From Ectothiorhodospira lacustris (GTDB lineage Bacteria; Pseudomonadota; Gammaproteobacteria; Ectothiorhodospirales; Ectothiorhodospiraceae): a stretch of DNA of 64,000 nt. The notes under the pieces were generated by a model. The model saw only the letters and a list, made by a program, of their open reading frames with translations, made no database searches and had not been told where the DNA came from. The stretch is from the NCBI RefSeq assembly GCF_022227845.1, contig NZ_JAJNQN010000018.1, positions 1 through 64,000 of the forward strand, in the 5' to 3' direction. Position numbers and translations under genes: made by a program. Of this stretch, positions 26,751-36,608 are shown piece by piece; position 1 is the first letter of the stretch, and each line of letters opens with the position of its first letter.

Positions 26751-27878
26751 TCAGCACCCCTCGGCCAGCAATCTGCCGATCTGGGACAGGGGCAGGACAC
26801 GATCCGCAAGCCCCGCATCCACCACGGCGGCCGGCATGCCGTACACTACGCAGCTCTCTTCGTCCTGGGCCCAGATCTTTGCGCCGCATCGCTTCAGGAG
26901 CCGTGCCCCCTCCCGGCCATCGGCGCCCATGCCGGTCATGATGATGGCCAAGGCATCGCCGCGGAAGGCCGCAGCGGCGGAATTGAAGGTGACATCCACG
27001 CTGGGGCGGTAATGTTGCTCGGGGGAACTGTCAGTGATCCTGACCCGGTGCTGCCCCCCACGGGCCTCCACCAGCATCTGTTTGCCACCGGGGGCCAGCA
27101 ACGCCAGCCCCGGTGCCAGCACATCGCCATCGCCTGCTTCCTTGATCCGGATCCGACACAGCTGATCCAGGCGCTGGGCGAAGGCGGGGGTGAAGGTGCC
27201 CGGCATGTGCTGTACCAGCAGCAACGGCAGCGGAAAATGGGCGGGCAACTCGGCCAGCACTTTCTGCAGCGCCAGCGGCCCTCCCGTCGAGGTCCCGATG
27301 AGCACCACCCGAAAATCCCGCAATTGAATCGGGGTACGATCCGGGACACTTCGCGCCGATCGGGGTGTCGGCAAGCCGGCAGGCGACGTGACCGCCACGG
27401 GGCGACCTGACGGCGGTGCTGCAGCCCCCCCACGGGAACCCAATCCGGACGACACGGTAGCAGCGGGCGGCGGTGAGAAGCGTCGCCTTCCCACCGCCTT
27501 GACACGACGCCGGAGCACTTCCTTGGCTTGCTCCTGATCACGGGCGATGTCTTCGAATTTTTTGGGCAGGAAATCCACCGCGCCGGCCTCAAGGGCATCC
27601 AGGGTGGCCTTGGCGCCTTCCGTGGTGATGGAAGAAAACATCAGGATCGGCACAGGATTGCGGGCCATGATGCGCCTCACCGCAGTGATACCGTCCATCA
27701 CCGGCATCTCGATATCCATGGTGATCACGTCAGGACTGAGACTGGCGGCCTGGTCCACTGCCTCCTGGCCGTTACTCGCGGTCCCCACCACCTCAATGGA
27801 CGGATCGGCATTCAGGATTTCCACGATGCGACGCCGGAAGAATCCGGAATCGTCCACCACCAGAACGCGAACCGCCAT
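26751..27878 (-). CDS. cheB: Chemotaxis methylesterase/response regulator CheB
   Basis: 375 residues. Receiver domain 1-120 with phospho-acceptor Asp55 (ITMDIEMP) and Lys106. A Pro/Ser-rich linker 133-185 is followed by the CheB methylesterase domain: Ser197 in GTSTGG, His224 in VQHMPG and Asp320 in GMGADG form the triad. It demethylates and deamidates receptors. Chosen start ATG 27878 ([10 protein letters not shown]) has GGAGAG 5 nt upstream; the ten extra codons to 27905 are not needed. No cheR is in the window. Confidence 0.95.
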   Translation of the reverse strand: MAVRVLVVDDSGFFRRRIVEILNADPSIEVVGTASNGQEAVDQAASLSPDVITMDIEMPVMDGITAVRRIMARNPVPILMFSSITTEGAKATLDALEAGAVDFLPKKFEDIARDQEQAKEVLRRRVKAVGRRRFSPPPAATVSSGLGSRGGAAAPPSGRPVAVTSPAGLPTPRSARSVPDRTPIQLRDFRVVLIGTSTGGPLALQKVLAELPAHFPLPLLLVQHMPGTFTPAFAQRLDQLCRIRIKEAGDGDVLAPGLALLAPGGKQMLVEARGGQHRVRITDSSPEQHYRPSVDVTFNSAAAAFRGDALAIIMTGMGADGREGARLLKRCGAKIWAQDEESCVVYGMPAAVVDAGLADRVLPLSQIGRLLAEGC

Positions 27879-27951
27879 CAAATCTCTCCGTCTTTTCCAG
27901 GTCATGGGCCCCGCATCCGGATCGTTCGGGATGATGCGGGGACAGGTCAGA

Positions 27952-29979
27952 TCAGTGCCTTCTGGCGTAATTCTTCAGAAGTCCAGGCACATCAAGGATC
28001 AGCGCTATACCCCCATCACCGGTGATGGTTGCACCTGCCAGTCCGGGGACTCCGTGCAGCATATTGCCCAGGGGCTTGATAACCACTTCTTCCTGCCCGA
28101 TCAGGCTGTCCACCACAAAGCCCACCCGTTGATTGCCGCTGAACACCACTACCACATGTCCCATCCCCCGATATTCATCGGTACTGCCGGAAACAAGCCA
28201 CCGCCGCAGATAGTAAAGCGGCAGGGAGCGGTTACGAACCATGATAACCTCCTGATCATCCACACGGTTCGTTCGCGACAGGTCCAGGTCGAAGATTTCA
28301 CTGACATTGGCCAGCGGCAACGCGAAACGCTGTCGGCCCAGCACCACCATCAAGGTCGGCAGAATGGCCAGGGTCAAGGGCAGGCGAATACTCAGGATGC
28401 TGCCCTTGCCCAGTTCGGAAGTGACATCCACCCGTCCATTGAGCTGGGCAATCCGGGTCTTCACCACATCCATACCGACGCCGCGACCGGATACGTCGGA
28501 AATCTCCGTCTTGGTGGAAAAGCCCGCCCTGAAAATGAGATTGAAGGCGTCGTTATCCGAAAGACGCGAAGCCGCATCCTCATCCATCAAGCCTTTTTCC
28601 ACTGCCTTTTTGCGCAGCACATCCGGATCCATGCCCTTGCCGTCATCGGAGATGGTCAGCAGGATATGGTCGCCCTCCTGGGCGGCTGACAGGACCACAT
28701 GGCCGACACGCGGTTTGCCGGCGGCCAAGCGCTCCTCCGGTGACTCGATACCGTGATCCACGGCATTTCGCACCAGGTGCACCAGGGGATCGGCCAGGGC
28801 CTCCACCAGGTTTTTGTCAAGGTCGGTATCTTCCCCCCACAGCTCCAGATTGACCTCCTTTTTGAGACTTCGGGCCAGATCCCGGACCACCCGGGGAAAG
28901 CGCCCGAACACCTTCTTGATCGGCTGCATCCGGGTCTTCATCACGGCCGCCTGAAGATCCGCCGTGACCACGTCCAGATTGGTCACGGCCTTGGATACCT
29001 GTTCATCCCGCATGCGTGAGCGCAAGGTCGCCAGGCGGTTGCGCACCAGCACCAGCTCCCCCACCAGATTCATGATGTCATCCAGACGTTTGGTATCCAC
29101 ACGAACCGATGTATCGGCCAAGGGAGTGGACTTGGCCGCCTTCTCCACGCCGCCGGCTACCGGTGCCGCCGACGATGTTGCTGCCGGCACATTCGGCTGG
29201 GCGGTTTTAGGTCCCTCCCCCTTGCCGTGAAGGCTGTCCAGCAGGCTTTCGAATTCATCATCGGAGATGGTATCGCCTGCCCCAGGGGGGGATGCCTGGG
29301 CGGAAGCCGCGGACTCCGGCTTTCTACCCTGCAGTTCGTCCAGCAGCTGGTCAAATTCTTCATCGCTGATGGCGTCGCCATCAGCCTGAGCCTTTCCCGC
29401 GGAGACAGGCGGTGGAACCGCAGACGTCATGCTCTCCGGTTTCGGGCCGCCGTTTTGCTTTTGATCCTGAAGGGCATCCAGCAAAGCCTCGAACTCGTCA
29501 TCCGTGATATCCCCCCGAAGCTCCCCCTGAGCCGGCACGGACCGCGGCGACACGGGTGTCGGCACCGGAGGCGGCGGCGGTGCCTCCCCCTGGGGCAGGG
29601 TCAGGGGTTCCAGGGCCGCCATCAGGTGATCCGGCGCAGGGGCCGGCATCTCGCCGGAGCGCACCTCATCAAACATCCGGTTCAACACGTCTACCACCTG
29701 AAGGATGGTATCCATCAGGTTGCTGTCCACATGACGCTGCCCCTGGCGCAGCAGGTTGAACACGTCTTCGGCCCGGTGGCAGATCTTGACCAGGTTTTCC
29801 AGATTCAGGAACCCGGCCCCACCCTTGATGGTGTGGAAACTGCGAAAGACCGAATTGAGCAGATCTTTATCGTCGGGGGTCTGTTCCAGCTGAACCAACT
29901 GCTCACTGAGGCCCTCCAGCAATTCGCCGGCCTCAACCAGAAAGTCCTGAAGGATTTCGTCGTCGGTATCCAGACTCAT
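27952..29979 (-). CDS. cheA: Chemotaxis histidine kinase CheA
   Basis: 675 residues. Hpt (P1) domain with His49 in SFHTIKGG. Then a 200-residue linker without a recognisable P2 fold, containing three copies of the motif I(S/T)D-acidic-EF-x2-LLD-x-L at about 158-170, 204-216 and 238-250. Dimerisation P3 (about 290-355), HATPase P4 (N box [11 protein letters not shown]2 GRGVGMDVV) and CheW-like P5 (about 540-670) follow. It phosphorylates CheY and CheB. The motif copies resemble the FliM N-terminus and the CheZ C-terminus encoded nearby. Confidence 0.95.
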   Translation of the reverse strand: MSLDTDDEILQDFLVEAGELLEGLSEQLVQLEQTPDDKDLLNSVFRSFHTIKGGAGFLNLENLVKICHRAEDVFNLLRQGQRHVDSNLMDTILQVVDVLNRMFDEVRSGEMPAPAPDHLMAALEPLTLPQGEAPPPPPVPTPVSPRSVPAQGELRGDITDDEFEALLDALQDQKQNGGPKPESMTSAVPPPVSAGKAQADGDAISDEEFDQLLDELQGRKPESAASAQASPPGAGDTISDDEFESLLDSLHGKGEGPKTAQPNVPAATSSAAPVAGGVEKAAKSTPLADTSVRVDTKRLDDIMNLVGELVLVRNRLATLRSRMRDEQVSKAVTNLDVVTADLQAAVMKTRMQPIKKVFGRFPRVVRDLARSLKKEVNLELWGEDTDLDKNLVEALADPLVHLVRNAVDHGIESPEERLAAGKPRVGHVVLSAAQEGDHILLTISDDGKGMDPDVLRKKAVEKGLMDEDAASRLSDNDAFNLIFRAGFSTKTEISDVSGRGVGMDVVKTRIAQLNGRVDVTSELGKGSILSIRLPLTLAILPTLMVVLGRQRFALPLANVSEIFDLDLSRTNRVDDQEVIMVRNRSLPLYYLRRWLVSGSTDEYRGMGHVVVVFSGNQRVGFVVDSLIGQEEVVIKPLGNMLHGVPGLAGATITGDGGIALILDVPGLLKNYARRH

Positions 29980-30081
29980 GTCCGTCTCTCACGCCCAGTG
30001 CAATCGCACCCTGATATTCCGGTTTGGCGGCCGGACCGGCGAAATCTGAAACAGGCCGACGTCCCGGTGACAGGACAAGTT

Positions 30082-30840
30082 TTAAAATCCAAGGCTGGAC
30101 AACAAGTCATCCACATCATCCTGGCTTTTTACCACGTCGCCCTGATCCGACGTCCCCTTGACCGCAGGGCCGGCCGGCTCGGTCCCCGCGCCCCTGTCCT
30201 TGCCTTCCGGCGTGGACAGACGCTTACCGGAGATACGCACCAGCCCCACCAGGCTGTCTTCCAGATCCTGCACCAAGGTCATGACGCGGCGGATGACCTG
30301 CCCCGTCAGATCCTGGAAGTCCTGAGCCATGAGCACTTCCGAAAGCTGACTGCGCAGCGTTTCGGCATCCCGTTCCGTATCCTCCAGAAACTCGGCCAGG
30401 GCTTGGCTCACTGAGCGGAACTCGTCCACGGACATTTCCCGCTGGCGAAAACGAGCCCAGTCAGCCCGCAATGCCTGCGCCCGGTTTGCCAACATTTCCG
30501 AGACCGGTAATGCCGCCTCAACGGCGTTCAGGGTGCGATGGGCGGCCTGGTCAGTCATGGCGACCACGTAGTTGAGACGTTCCTTGGCATCCGGAATATC
30601 CTGATGGGTCAGTTCGGAGAGACGGGAATCCAGGCGGAAACTGTTCAAGGCCTCGTGCAGGTCCCGGGTCAGCTTGCCCAGTTCCTGGAACAGCAGACTC
30701 TCGTGCATGCGCCCCATCTCTTCGATGAGTCGCCCAGCCCCTTCTTCATTGCCGGATTCCATGAGCTTGACCAATTCCCGGGCGCGTTCCAGTTGCTGCT
30801 GCTTGAACAGGGCCTCTTTGCTGTCTTCCTGGTTCTCCAT
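30082..30840 (-). CDS. cheZ: CheY-P phosphatase CheZ
   Basis: 252 residues, mostly helical. AQDFQDLTGQVIRR contains the catalytic Asp/Gln pair of CheZ. The last residues, SQDDVDDLLSSLGF, are the CheY-binding tail. A GTG at 30852 overlaps the cheY stop (GTGA) and would add four residues; ATG 30840 is chosen because AAGGG is better spaced, but coupling from the GTG is possible. It dephosphorylates CheY-P. Confidence 0.93.
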   Translation of the reverse strand: MENQEDSKEALFKQQQLERARELVKLMESGNEEGAGRLIEEMGRMHESLLFQELGKLTRDLHEALNSFRLDSRLSELTHQDIPDAKERLNYVVAMTDQAAHRTLNAVEAALPVSEMLANRAQALRADWARFRQREMSVDEFRSVSQALAEFLEDTERDAETLRSQLSEVLMAQDFQDLTGQVIRRVMTLVQDLEDSLVGLVRISGKRLSTPEGKDRGAGTEPAGPAVKGTSDQGDVVKSQDDVDDLLSSLGF

Positions 30841-30848
30841 GACGTTGT

Positions 30849-31241
30849 TCACCCTTTTTCCTGCAGTCTCTCGAAGATCTTGTTGATCTTCTCCTTCAGG
30901 GTTTCCGCGGTGAAAGGCTTGACGATGTAGCCGCTGACACCGGCCTGAGCCGCTTCAACAATCTGCTCGCGCTTGGCCTCGGCCGTCACCATCAGGACGG
31001 GCATGTCCTTGAGCCGGGGATCGGCACGCACAGCCCTCAGCAGATCGATGCCGGGCATGCCGGGCATGTTCCAGTCGGTGACCAGGAAGTCATAGTTACC
31101 GTTCTGCAGCATGGGCAGTGCGGTACTGCCGTCATCAGCCTCAGCGGTATTGTTGTATCCAAGATCCCGCAGCAAGTTCTTGATAATGCGGCGCATCGTG
31201 GAAAAATCATCCACGATGAGGATCTTCATGTTCTTATCCAC
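30849..31241 (-). CDS. cheY: Chemotaxis response regulator CheY
   Basis: 130 residues, a single receiver domain ([15 protein letters not shown]; phospho-acceptor Asp in VTDWNMPGM; Lys in VKPFTAE). It binds FliM to switch motor direction. The likely start is GTG at 31241 ([12 protein letters not shown]) with GGAGG 5 nt upstream; ATG 31229 is possible. 89 bp separate it from fliA. Confidence 0.95.
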   Translation of the reverse strand: MDKNMKILIVDDFSTMRRIIKNLLRDLGYNNTAEADDGSTALPMLQNGNYDFLVTDWNMPGMPGIDLLRAVRADPRLKDMPVLMVTAEAKREQIVEAAQAGVSGYIVKPFTAETLKEKINKIFERLQEKG

Positions 31242-31330
31242 AATAACCTCCCGATTAAACACACACCGAAGACACGCCCTTGAGCGGGGTGTTCCGGCAT
31301 TCTGAAATCAATTCTGCCGGCAAGAGGGCA

Positions 31331-32053
31331 TCAGACCCGCTCACCGTCCGCCACCCACTCGACCATGCGGGCCCTGAGACGAACCAGCGCCTGACCGTGG
31401 ATCTGGCAAACCCGGGACTCGCTGACGCCGAGCACTTCACCGATCTCGCGCAGGTTCAGCTCGTCATCATAATACAGAGAGAGGATCAAACGCTCTCGCT
31501 CAGGCAAAGTGTTGATATGCTCGGCCAGGGCTTTCTGAAAATCCGCCCGGGTGACGGACTCCAATGGAGTCGGCCCCAGGCCCGGGAGGAAGTTGTCCAC
31601 ATCCCCATCCCCCTCGCACAGGTCATCAAAACCCAGCACGCGGCTACCGGCGGCATCCCGGAGCATGTCGTGGTAGGTTTCCAGATCCACCCCCAGGGTA
31701 GCGGCAATCTCTGGGCCGGTCGCCTCGCGCCCCGCCCGGTTTTCAATCTCCCGGATCACCTCGCTGATACGCCGGGCATTACGGTGCACGGACCGCGGCG
31801 TCCAGTCGCTCCGGCGGACCTCATCCAGCATGGCACCACGAATCCGGATGCCGGCATAGGTCTCAAAACTGGCCCCCTGGGAAGGGTCATAGTGACGGGC
31901 AGCCTCCAGCAGACCAATGACCCCGGACTGGATCAGGTCTTCCACCTGCACATTGGCAGGCAGGCGGGCGAGCAGATGGTAAGCGATTCGCTTAACCAAA
32001 GAGACATGCTCATCCACCAGTCGAGTATGGTCTGACTCTTTGCTGGCGTACAT
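31331..32053 (-). CDS. fliA: Flagellar sigma factor FliA (sigma-28)
   Basis: 240 residues with region 2 (LVKRIAYHLLARLPANVQVEDLIQSGVIGL), region 3 and region 4 (LPERERLILSLYYDDELNLREIGEVLGVSESRVCQIH). It drives late flagellar and chemotaxis promoters. Start MYASKES at 32053 is 2 bp after the flhG stop; longer in-frame versions would run through flhG. The antagonist flgM is not in the window. Confidence 0.95.
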   Translation of the reverse strand: MYASKESDHTRLVDEHVSLVKRIAYHLLARLPANVQVEDLIQSGVIGLLEAARHYDPSQGASFETYAGIRIRGAMLDEVRRSDWTPRSVHRNARRISEVIREIENRAGREATGPEIAATLGVDLETYHDMLRDAAGSRVLGFDDLCEGDGDVDNFLPGLGPTPLESVTRADFQKALAEHINTLPERERLILSLYYDDELNLREIGEVLGVSESRVCQIHGQALVRLRARMVEWVADGERV

Positions 32054-32055
32054 GG

Positions 32056-32958
32056 CTATGGCACTGATGTGACTGGCTCCAGGTCGTTTCGACCGCTGTT
32101 GATCAACCTTTCCACAAAAAACTCGATACCGCCACGGGTATTGCGGGGCATGGGCCACTGGTCGATGCGACCGGCAACCGCGCGAAAGGCACGGGCGGCG
32201 GGGCTGGAAGGATAGGCCTCCAGTACACTCTGCCGACGCTGAACCGCCTTGCGCAGCAGGTCATCATGGGGGATGGCGCCGACGTAATCGAGGATCACGT
32301 CCTCCAGAAAACGGTCACAGACCGACACCAGCTTGCGAAACAGGACCCTGCCCTCATCCTCATTGTCGTTGCGGACCATGTTGGCAAGGATGCGAAAACG
32401 CGTCAGGCCATGATCCCGGTAAAGCACCTTGATCAGGGCGTAGGCATCCGTGATGGAAGCCGGCTCATCGCACACCACCACCAGCACCTCCTGGGCGGCC
32501 CGGCAAAAACTGGTGACGCTGTCATGGAGGCCGGCGGCAGTATCCACCACCAGCACATCCAGGGGATGAGACAACTCGCTGAAGGCACGAATGATACCGA
32601 TATGCTGCGCCGGTTCCAGATCCGCCATGCGGGCGATACCCGAAGCAGCCGGCACGATCAGCATGCCCGCCGGACCTTCAAGCAGCACCTCGTCCAAGGT
32701 GTATTCGCCGTTGAGCACATGGTAGAGGTTGGCCTTGGGCTGCAATCCCAGCAAGACATCCACGTTGGCCAGCCCCAGATCGGCATCGAGCAGCATGACG
32801 CGCTTACCGCTCTGGGCCATGGCGGCGGACAGGTTCACCGACACATTGGTCTTGCCCACACCACCCTTGCCGCTGGACACTGCCAGGACACGCACCGGAG
32901 CGACCGCATCGACCGGTGAGGAAAGTCGGGCCGCCTGAGAATTACTGACTGGAGGCAT
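32056..32958 (-). CDS. flhG: Flagellar number regulator FlhG (FleN)
   Basis: 300 residues. Walker A SSGKGGVGKTN near residues 28-38 and the MinD-like ATPase fold follow an N-terminal SQAARL, a variant of the DQAxxL element that stimulates FlhF GTPase. In polar flagellates it restrains FleQ and limits flagellar number. Start ATG 32958 overlaps the flhF end by 17 bp; the longer ORF upstream is read-through of flhF in another frame. Confidence 0.93.
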   Translation of the reverse strand: MPPVSNSQAARLSSPVDAVAPVRVLAVSSGKGGVGKTNVSVNLSAAMAQSGKRVMLLDADLGLANVDVLLGLQPKANLYHVLNGEYTLDEVLLEGPAGMLIVPAASGIARMADLEPAQHIGIIRAFSELSHPLDVLVVDTAAGLHDSVTSFCRAAQEVLVVVCDEPASITDAYALIKVLYRDHGLTRFRILANMVRNDNEDEGRVLFRKLVSVCDRFLEDVILDYVGAIPHDDLLRKAVQRRQSVLEAYPSSPAARAFRAVAGRIDQWPMPRNTRGGIEFFVERLINSGRNDLEPVTSVP

Positions 32959-34429
32959 GGACGTACCTGGCGTTGGGCTGGTTGATGGGCTCACGGAACA
33001 TGGGAGAAACCACCTGGGCCTGACGGGTATCCCCACGCTCGCCACCGGCATCCGCCATCCTGGCGGCGGTGGCCACCAGCCGGGCGCCACGGGCCGGACG
33101 CAGATCATCGGGTATGCGCTGACCTTCGCTGACGAACGTCAGCGGCAGGCCGGCACTGATCAGGGTCGACAGGGCCTCACCCAGTGAAGCGGCTTCATCC
33201 ACCTTGGTCAGTACGCACCCCTCCGGCTGCAATCGGGCAAAGGACTTCACGGTCTCCATCATCACGGCTTTCTGCACATTGGCCGCCATCACCAGCAGGG
33301 TCCTGGCAGAAGGCACCGACGTCAGGGACTCCAACTCGCCAAGCAGTTTCATGTCCCGTTGATTGGTGCCTGCCGTATCAATGATGACCAGGCGCTTGGA
33401 TTTCAACCCCTCTAGCATATCTCCCAGCTGACGTGCTGTCTGCGCCAGATAGACGGGAACCTCAAGGATCTGACCAAAGGTCTGCAACTGTCGATGAGCG
33501 CCGATGCGATAGGCATCCGTGGTGATCAGCGCCACGGAATCATGGCCGTGCCTGAGGCTCTGCAAGGCGGCCAGCTTGGCCACCGTCGTGGTCTTGCCCA
33601 CGCCGCTCGGTCCCACCAGGGTCATGATGCCAGCCTGATCCAGAATGCCATCGGGGGTCACCGCCAAACGCCCGGAAAGATGAGTCAAGGCCTCTTGCCA
33701 AGCCTCCGCAGGGTCATCGGGATGGCTGATTGCCATGGCGATCTCCTTGGCCAACTCCGGCTCCAGTCCCATGCGCTGCAGTCTGGCCACCACGCCGGCC
33801 CGTCCCGGATCTCGGCGCATGAACTCCTGCCCCGCCAGGCTGGCGAGCTGGTCCTGCAGCATGGCCCGCAGCCCTTGAATCTCCTTCTGCATGGCCAGGA
33901 GGGTCGGTTCCTGGGACCACTCAATATTGGCGACCTTCTTGGCCCTCGCCGGTTTCGAGGGGGCAGGCTCCGAGGCCGGGGGCGAGGTCGGCGGCGGCTC
34001 TACCACCGGCGTCATCAGGGCATGCAACCCCTCCTCCGCCCACACATCATCACGGCGGGCGCGCAGCGACGGAAACTCCCCTGACGAAACACGGACCCCG
34101 GCATCGGCCTTGAGGGACACTGCCGCTTCAGGCTCGGGCATCCCGGGGTCGGCCGCGGATTCCATTCCGGTGTCCGGTGCCCTGGAACGAAGCCGTACGT
34201 CAGGGGATATCGGCCGGCCGGCGGTGGATGTCGAGGCCCTGGAAACCGGCTCGCCCGCCTGGGTGGCCATCTCCAGTACCGCTTCCTCGTCGTAATCCAT
34301 GGCAGCGATCAGTTCGATGCCACCCTCCACGCTGCGGCTGGAAAGGATCACCGCATCCGGTCCCTGATTTTCTCGCACCAAGCGAATGGCCTGGCGCATA
34401 TCCGGTGCAAAATAGCGTTTTATCTTCAT
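32942..34429 (-). CDS. flhF: Flagellar polar-placement GTPase FlhF
   Basis: 495 residues. An N-terminal basic B-domain (MKIKRYFAPDMRQAIRLVRE) and a variable linker with a Pro-rich run (PVVEPPPTSPPASEPAP) are followed by an NG SRP-type GTPase: GPSGVGKTTT at 273-282, TTDAYRIGAHRQL, and IIDTAGTNQRD. It recruits the first flagellar components to the pole. Located 85 bp after flhA; no clear promoter recognised in that gap. Confidence 0.95.
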   Translation of the reverse strand: MKIKRYFAPDMRQAIRLVRENQGPDAVILSSRSVEGGIELIAAMDYDEEAVLEMATQAGEPVSRASTSTAGRPISPDVRLRSRAPDTGMESAADPGMPEPEAAVSLKADAGVRVSSGEFPSLRARRDDVWAEEGLHALMTPVVEPPPTSPPASEPAPSKPARAKKVANIEWSQEPTLLAMQKEIQGLRAMLQDQLASLAGQEFMRRDPGRAGVVARLQRMGLEPELAKEIAMAISHPDDPAEAWQEALTHLSGRLAVTPDGILDQAGIMTLVGPSGVGKTTTVAKLAALQSLRHGHDSVALITTDAYRIGAHRQLQTFGQILEVPVYLAQTARQLGDMLEGLKSKRLVIIDTAGTNQRDMKLLGELESLTSVPSARTLLVMAANVQKAVMMETVKSFARLQPEGCVLTKVDEAASLGEALSTLISAGLPLTFVSEGQRIPDDLRPARGARLVATAARMADAGGERGDTRQAQVVSPMFREPINQPNARYVHASSQ

Positions 34430-34514
34430 GACGGTAACCCGTTATCCCCGTTGCACTGGCTGGTCAAAGCGCTGCACACGTGCCTGAAAACACCTTATGC
34501 CTGTTCGAACTGCG

Positions 34515-36608
34515 TCACCCCACCTCCCTACCTACGGTGGCAACCACCCGGATCTGCTTGCTATCCGGAATCTCCGTGTAGGCCAAGACATGGAGCCCAC
34601 GCACGGCTGAACGCAGCCAGCGGGACATCCAGGGGCGGATATCCGGCGACACCACCAGCACGGAAGGTTCGCCCGACATCTCCTGACGCTGGGAGGCCTC
34701 GGCAATGGAACGCTGCAGGCGTTCGGCCAGTCCCGGTTCGATTCCAAGTCCGGCACCACTGCCTCCCTGCGAGGACTTTTGCAATATCTGTTCCAACGCG
34801 GGATCAATGGCCAGCAAAGGCAGCTCTGAAGCGGTTCCCACGATATTCTGGACAATGGCGCGTGACAGGGAGATCCGTACCGCAGCCGTCAGTGCGTCAG
34901 GATCCTGACTCTTGGCACCGTGCTCCGCCAAGGTTTCGGCGATGGAGCGCATGTCCCGCACCGGGATCTGCTCCGCCAGCAGGTTCTGCATCACCTTGAG
35001 CACCACCCCCAGCGCCAGGGTCTTGGGCACCAGATTTTCCACCAGCTTGGGCGAATGCTTGGCCAGGGTATCCAGCAGATGCTGAACCTCCTCGTGGCCC
35101 AGCAGTTCATGGGCGTGGTCGCGCAGAATCTGGGACAGATGGGTGGCAATCACGGTCCCTGCATCCACCACGGTATAGCCCAGTCCCTGGGCCTCTTCCC
35201 GCTGCGCCGGATCAATCCAGAGTGCGTCCAGACCGAAGGTCGGATCCTTGGTAGGGGTGCCCTTCACCTGCCCGAAGACCTGGCCGGGGTTGATGGCCAG
35301 TTCCCGGTCCGGAAATACCTCACCCTCCCCCGTGGTCACGCCCATCAGGGTGAGCCGATAGTGATTCGGCCCCAGGTCAAGATTGTCACGGATGTGCACC
35401 GGCTGGATCAGGAAGCCCAACTCCTGGGACAGCTTGCGACGCACGCCCTTGATCCGGGCCATCAGCTGCCCCCCCTGGGAACGGTCCACCAGCGGAATCA
35501 GACGATACCCCACCTCCAGGCCCACCAGATCCACCGGCGGCACGTCATCCCAGGTGAGTTCCTTCATCTCCGGACTGGTGGGGGGCGGCGCCTCATCCTC
35601 CAGTGCCCTGGTGATTGCCGCGTCATCGGCGGCGCGCTGCTGGCTGATCAGATAGGCCGTGGCCCCCATCAGGGCGCCCAGGCTCAGAAATACCACGTTG
35701 GGCATGCCGGGGACCAATCCCAGAGAGCCCACGATCCCTCCCGCCACATAGAGGGCGCGAGGCGAACCGAACAGCTGCTTGACGACCTGCTGCCCCATGT
35801 CCTGAGCCGTCGACACCCGGGTGACGATAATAGCCGTGGCGGAAGACAGCACCAGGGAGGGGATCTGGGCCACCAGACCATCGCCGATGGTCAGCAGCAC
35901 GTAGTTGGTGGCCGCATCCCCCACGCTCATGCCGTGCTGCAGCGTGCCGATCACCAGACCGCCGATGATGTTGATGAACAGGATCAGGATGCCGGCGATG
36001 GCATCCCCCCGCACAAACTTGCTGGCACCATCCATGGAACCGTAGAAATCGGCCTCCTGGGCCACTTCTTCCCGGCGCTTGCGGGCGTCGTCCTGGGAGA
36101 TCAGCCCGGAGTTGAGATCGGCATCGATGGCCATCTGCTTGCCGGGCATGGCATCCAGGGTGAAGCGGGCACTGACTTCGGAAACCCGGCCGGCGCCCTT
36201 GGTCACCACGACGAAATTGATGATCACGAGGATGGCAAACACCACCAGACCCACGGCATAGTTACCGCCCACCACGAAATCGCCGAAGGCCTGGATCACG
36301 TTGCCCGCGGCATCCGTGCCGGTATGCCCTTCCAGCAGGATGACCCGGGTGGAGGCCACGTTCAGGGCCAGGCGCAGCAGGGTGGCCACCAGCAGCACCG
36401 TGGGGAACACCGCGAACTCCAGTGGGCGCGGGGTATACACCGCCACCAGGATCACCACCAGGGACAGGGCAATATTGAAGGTGAACAGCAGGTCCAGGGC
36501 CAGCGGCGGCAACGGGATGACCATCATGGCCAGCAACGCCATCAGCAGCAACGGCGCCCCCAGACCCATGCGGTTCACATTCTTCAGACTGTCTGCAAAG
36601 CTCGCCAT
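34515..36608 (-). CDS. flhA: Flagellar export gate protein FlhA
   Basis: 697 residues. Eight membrane segments within about 15-320 and the FHIPEP signature region (VSARFTLDAMPGKQMAIDADL) are followed by a large cytoplasmic domain (about 340-697) that docks chaperone-substrate complexes. The start ATG follows the flhB TAA directly with no gap. Confidence 0.96.
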   Translation of the reverse strand: MASFADSLKNVNRMGLGAPLLLMALLAMMVIPLPPLALDLLFTFNIALSLVVILVAVYTPRPLEFAVFPTVLLVATLLRLALNVASTRVILLEGHTGTDAAGNVIQAFGDFVVGGNYAVGLVVFAILVIINFVVVTKGAGRVSEVSARFTLDAMPGKQMAIDADLNSGLISQDDARKRREEVAQEADFYGSMDGASKFVRGDAIAGILILFINIIGGLVIGTLQHGMSVGDAATNYVLLTIGDGLVAQIPSLVLSSATAIIVTRVSTAQDMGQQVVKQLFGSPRALYVAGGIVGSLGLVPGMPNVVFLSLGALMGATAYLISQQRAADDAAITRALEDEAPPPTSPEMKELTWDDVPPVDLVGLEVGYRLIPLVDRSQGGQLMARIKGVRRKLSQELGFLIQPVHIRDNLDLGPNHYRLTLMGVTTGEGEVFPDRELAINPGQVFGQVKGTPTKDPTFGLDALWIDPAQREEAQGLGYTVVDAGTVIATHLSQILRDHAHELLGHEEVQHLLDTLAKHSPKLVENLVPKTLALGVVLKVMQNLLAEQIPVRDMRSIAETLAEHGAKSQDPDALTAAVRISLSRAIVQNIVGTASELPLLAIDPALEQILQKSSQGGSGAGLGIEPGLAERLQRSIAEASQRQEMSGEPSVLVVSPDIRPWMSRWLRSAVRGLHVLAYTEIPDSKQIRVVATVGREVG

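Noticed and set aside
34430-34514. Sigma-54 promoter before flhF
   Set aside because: GGCACG and GGCATAAG occur, but neither has a GC-containing -12 box at the right distance.
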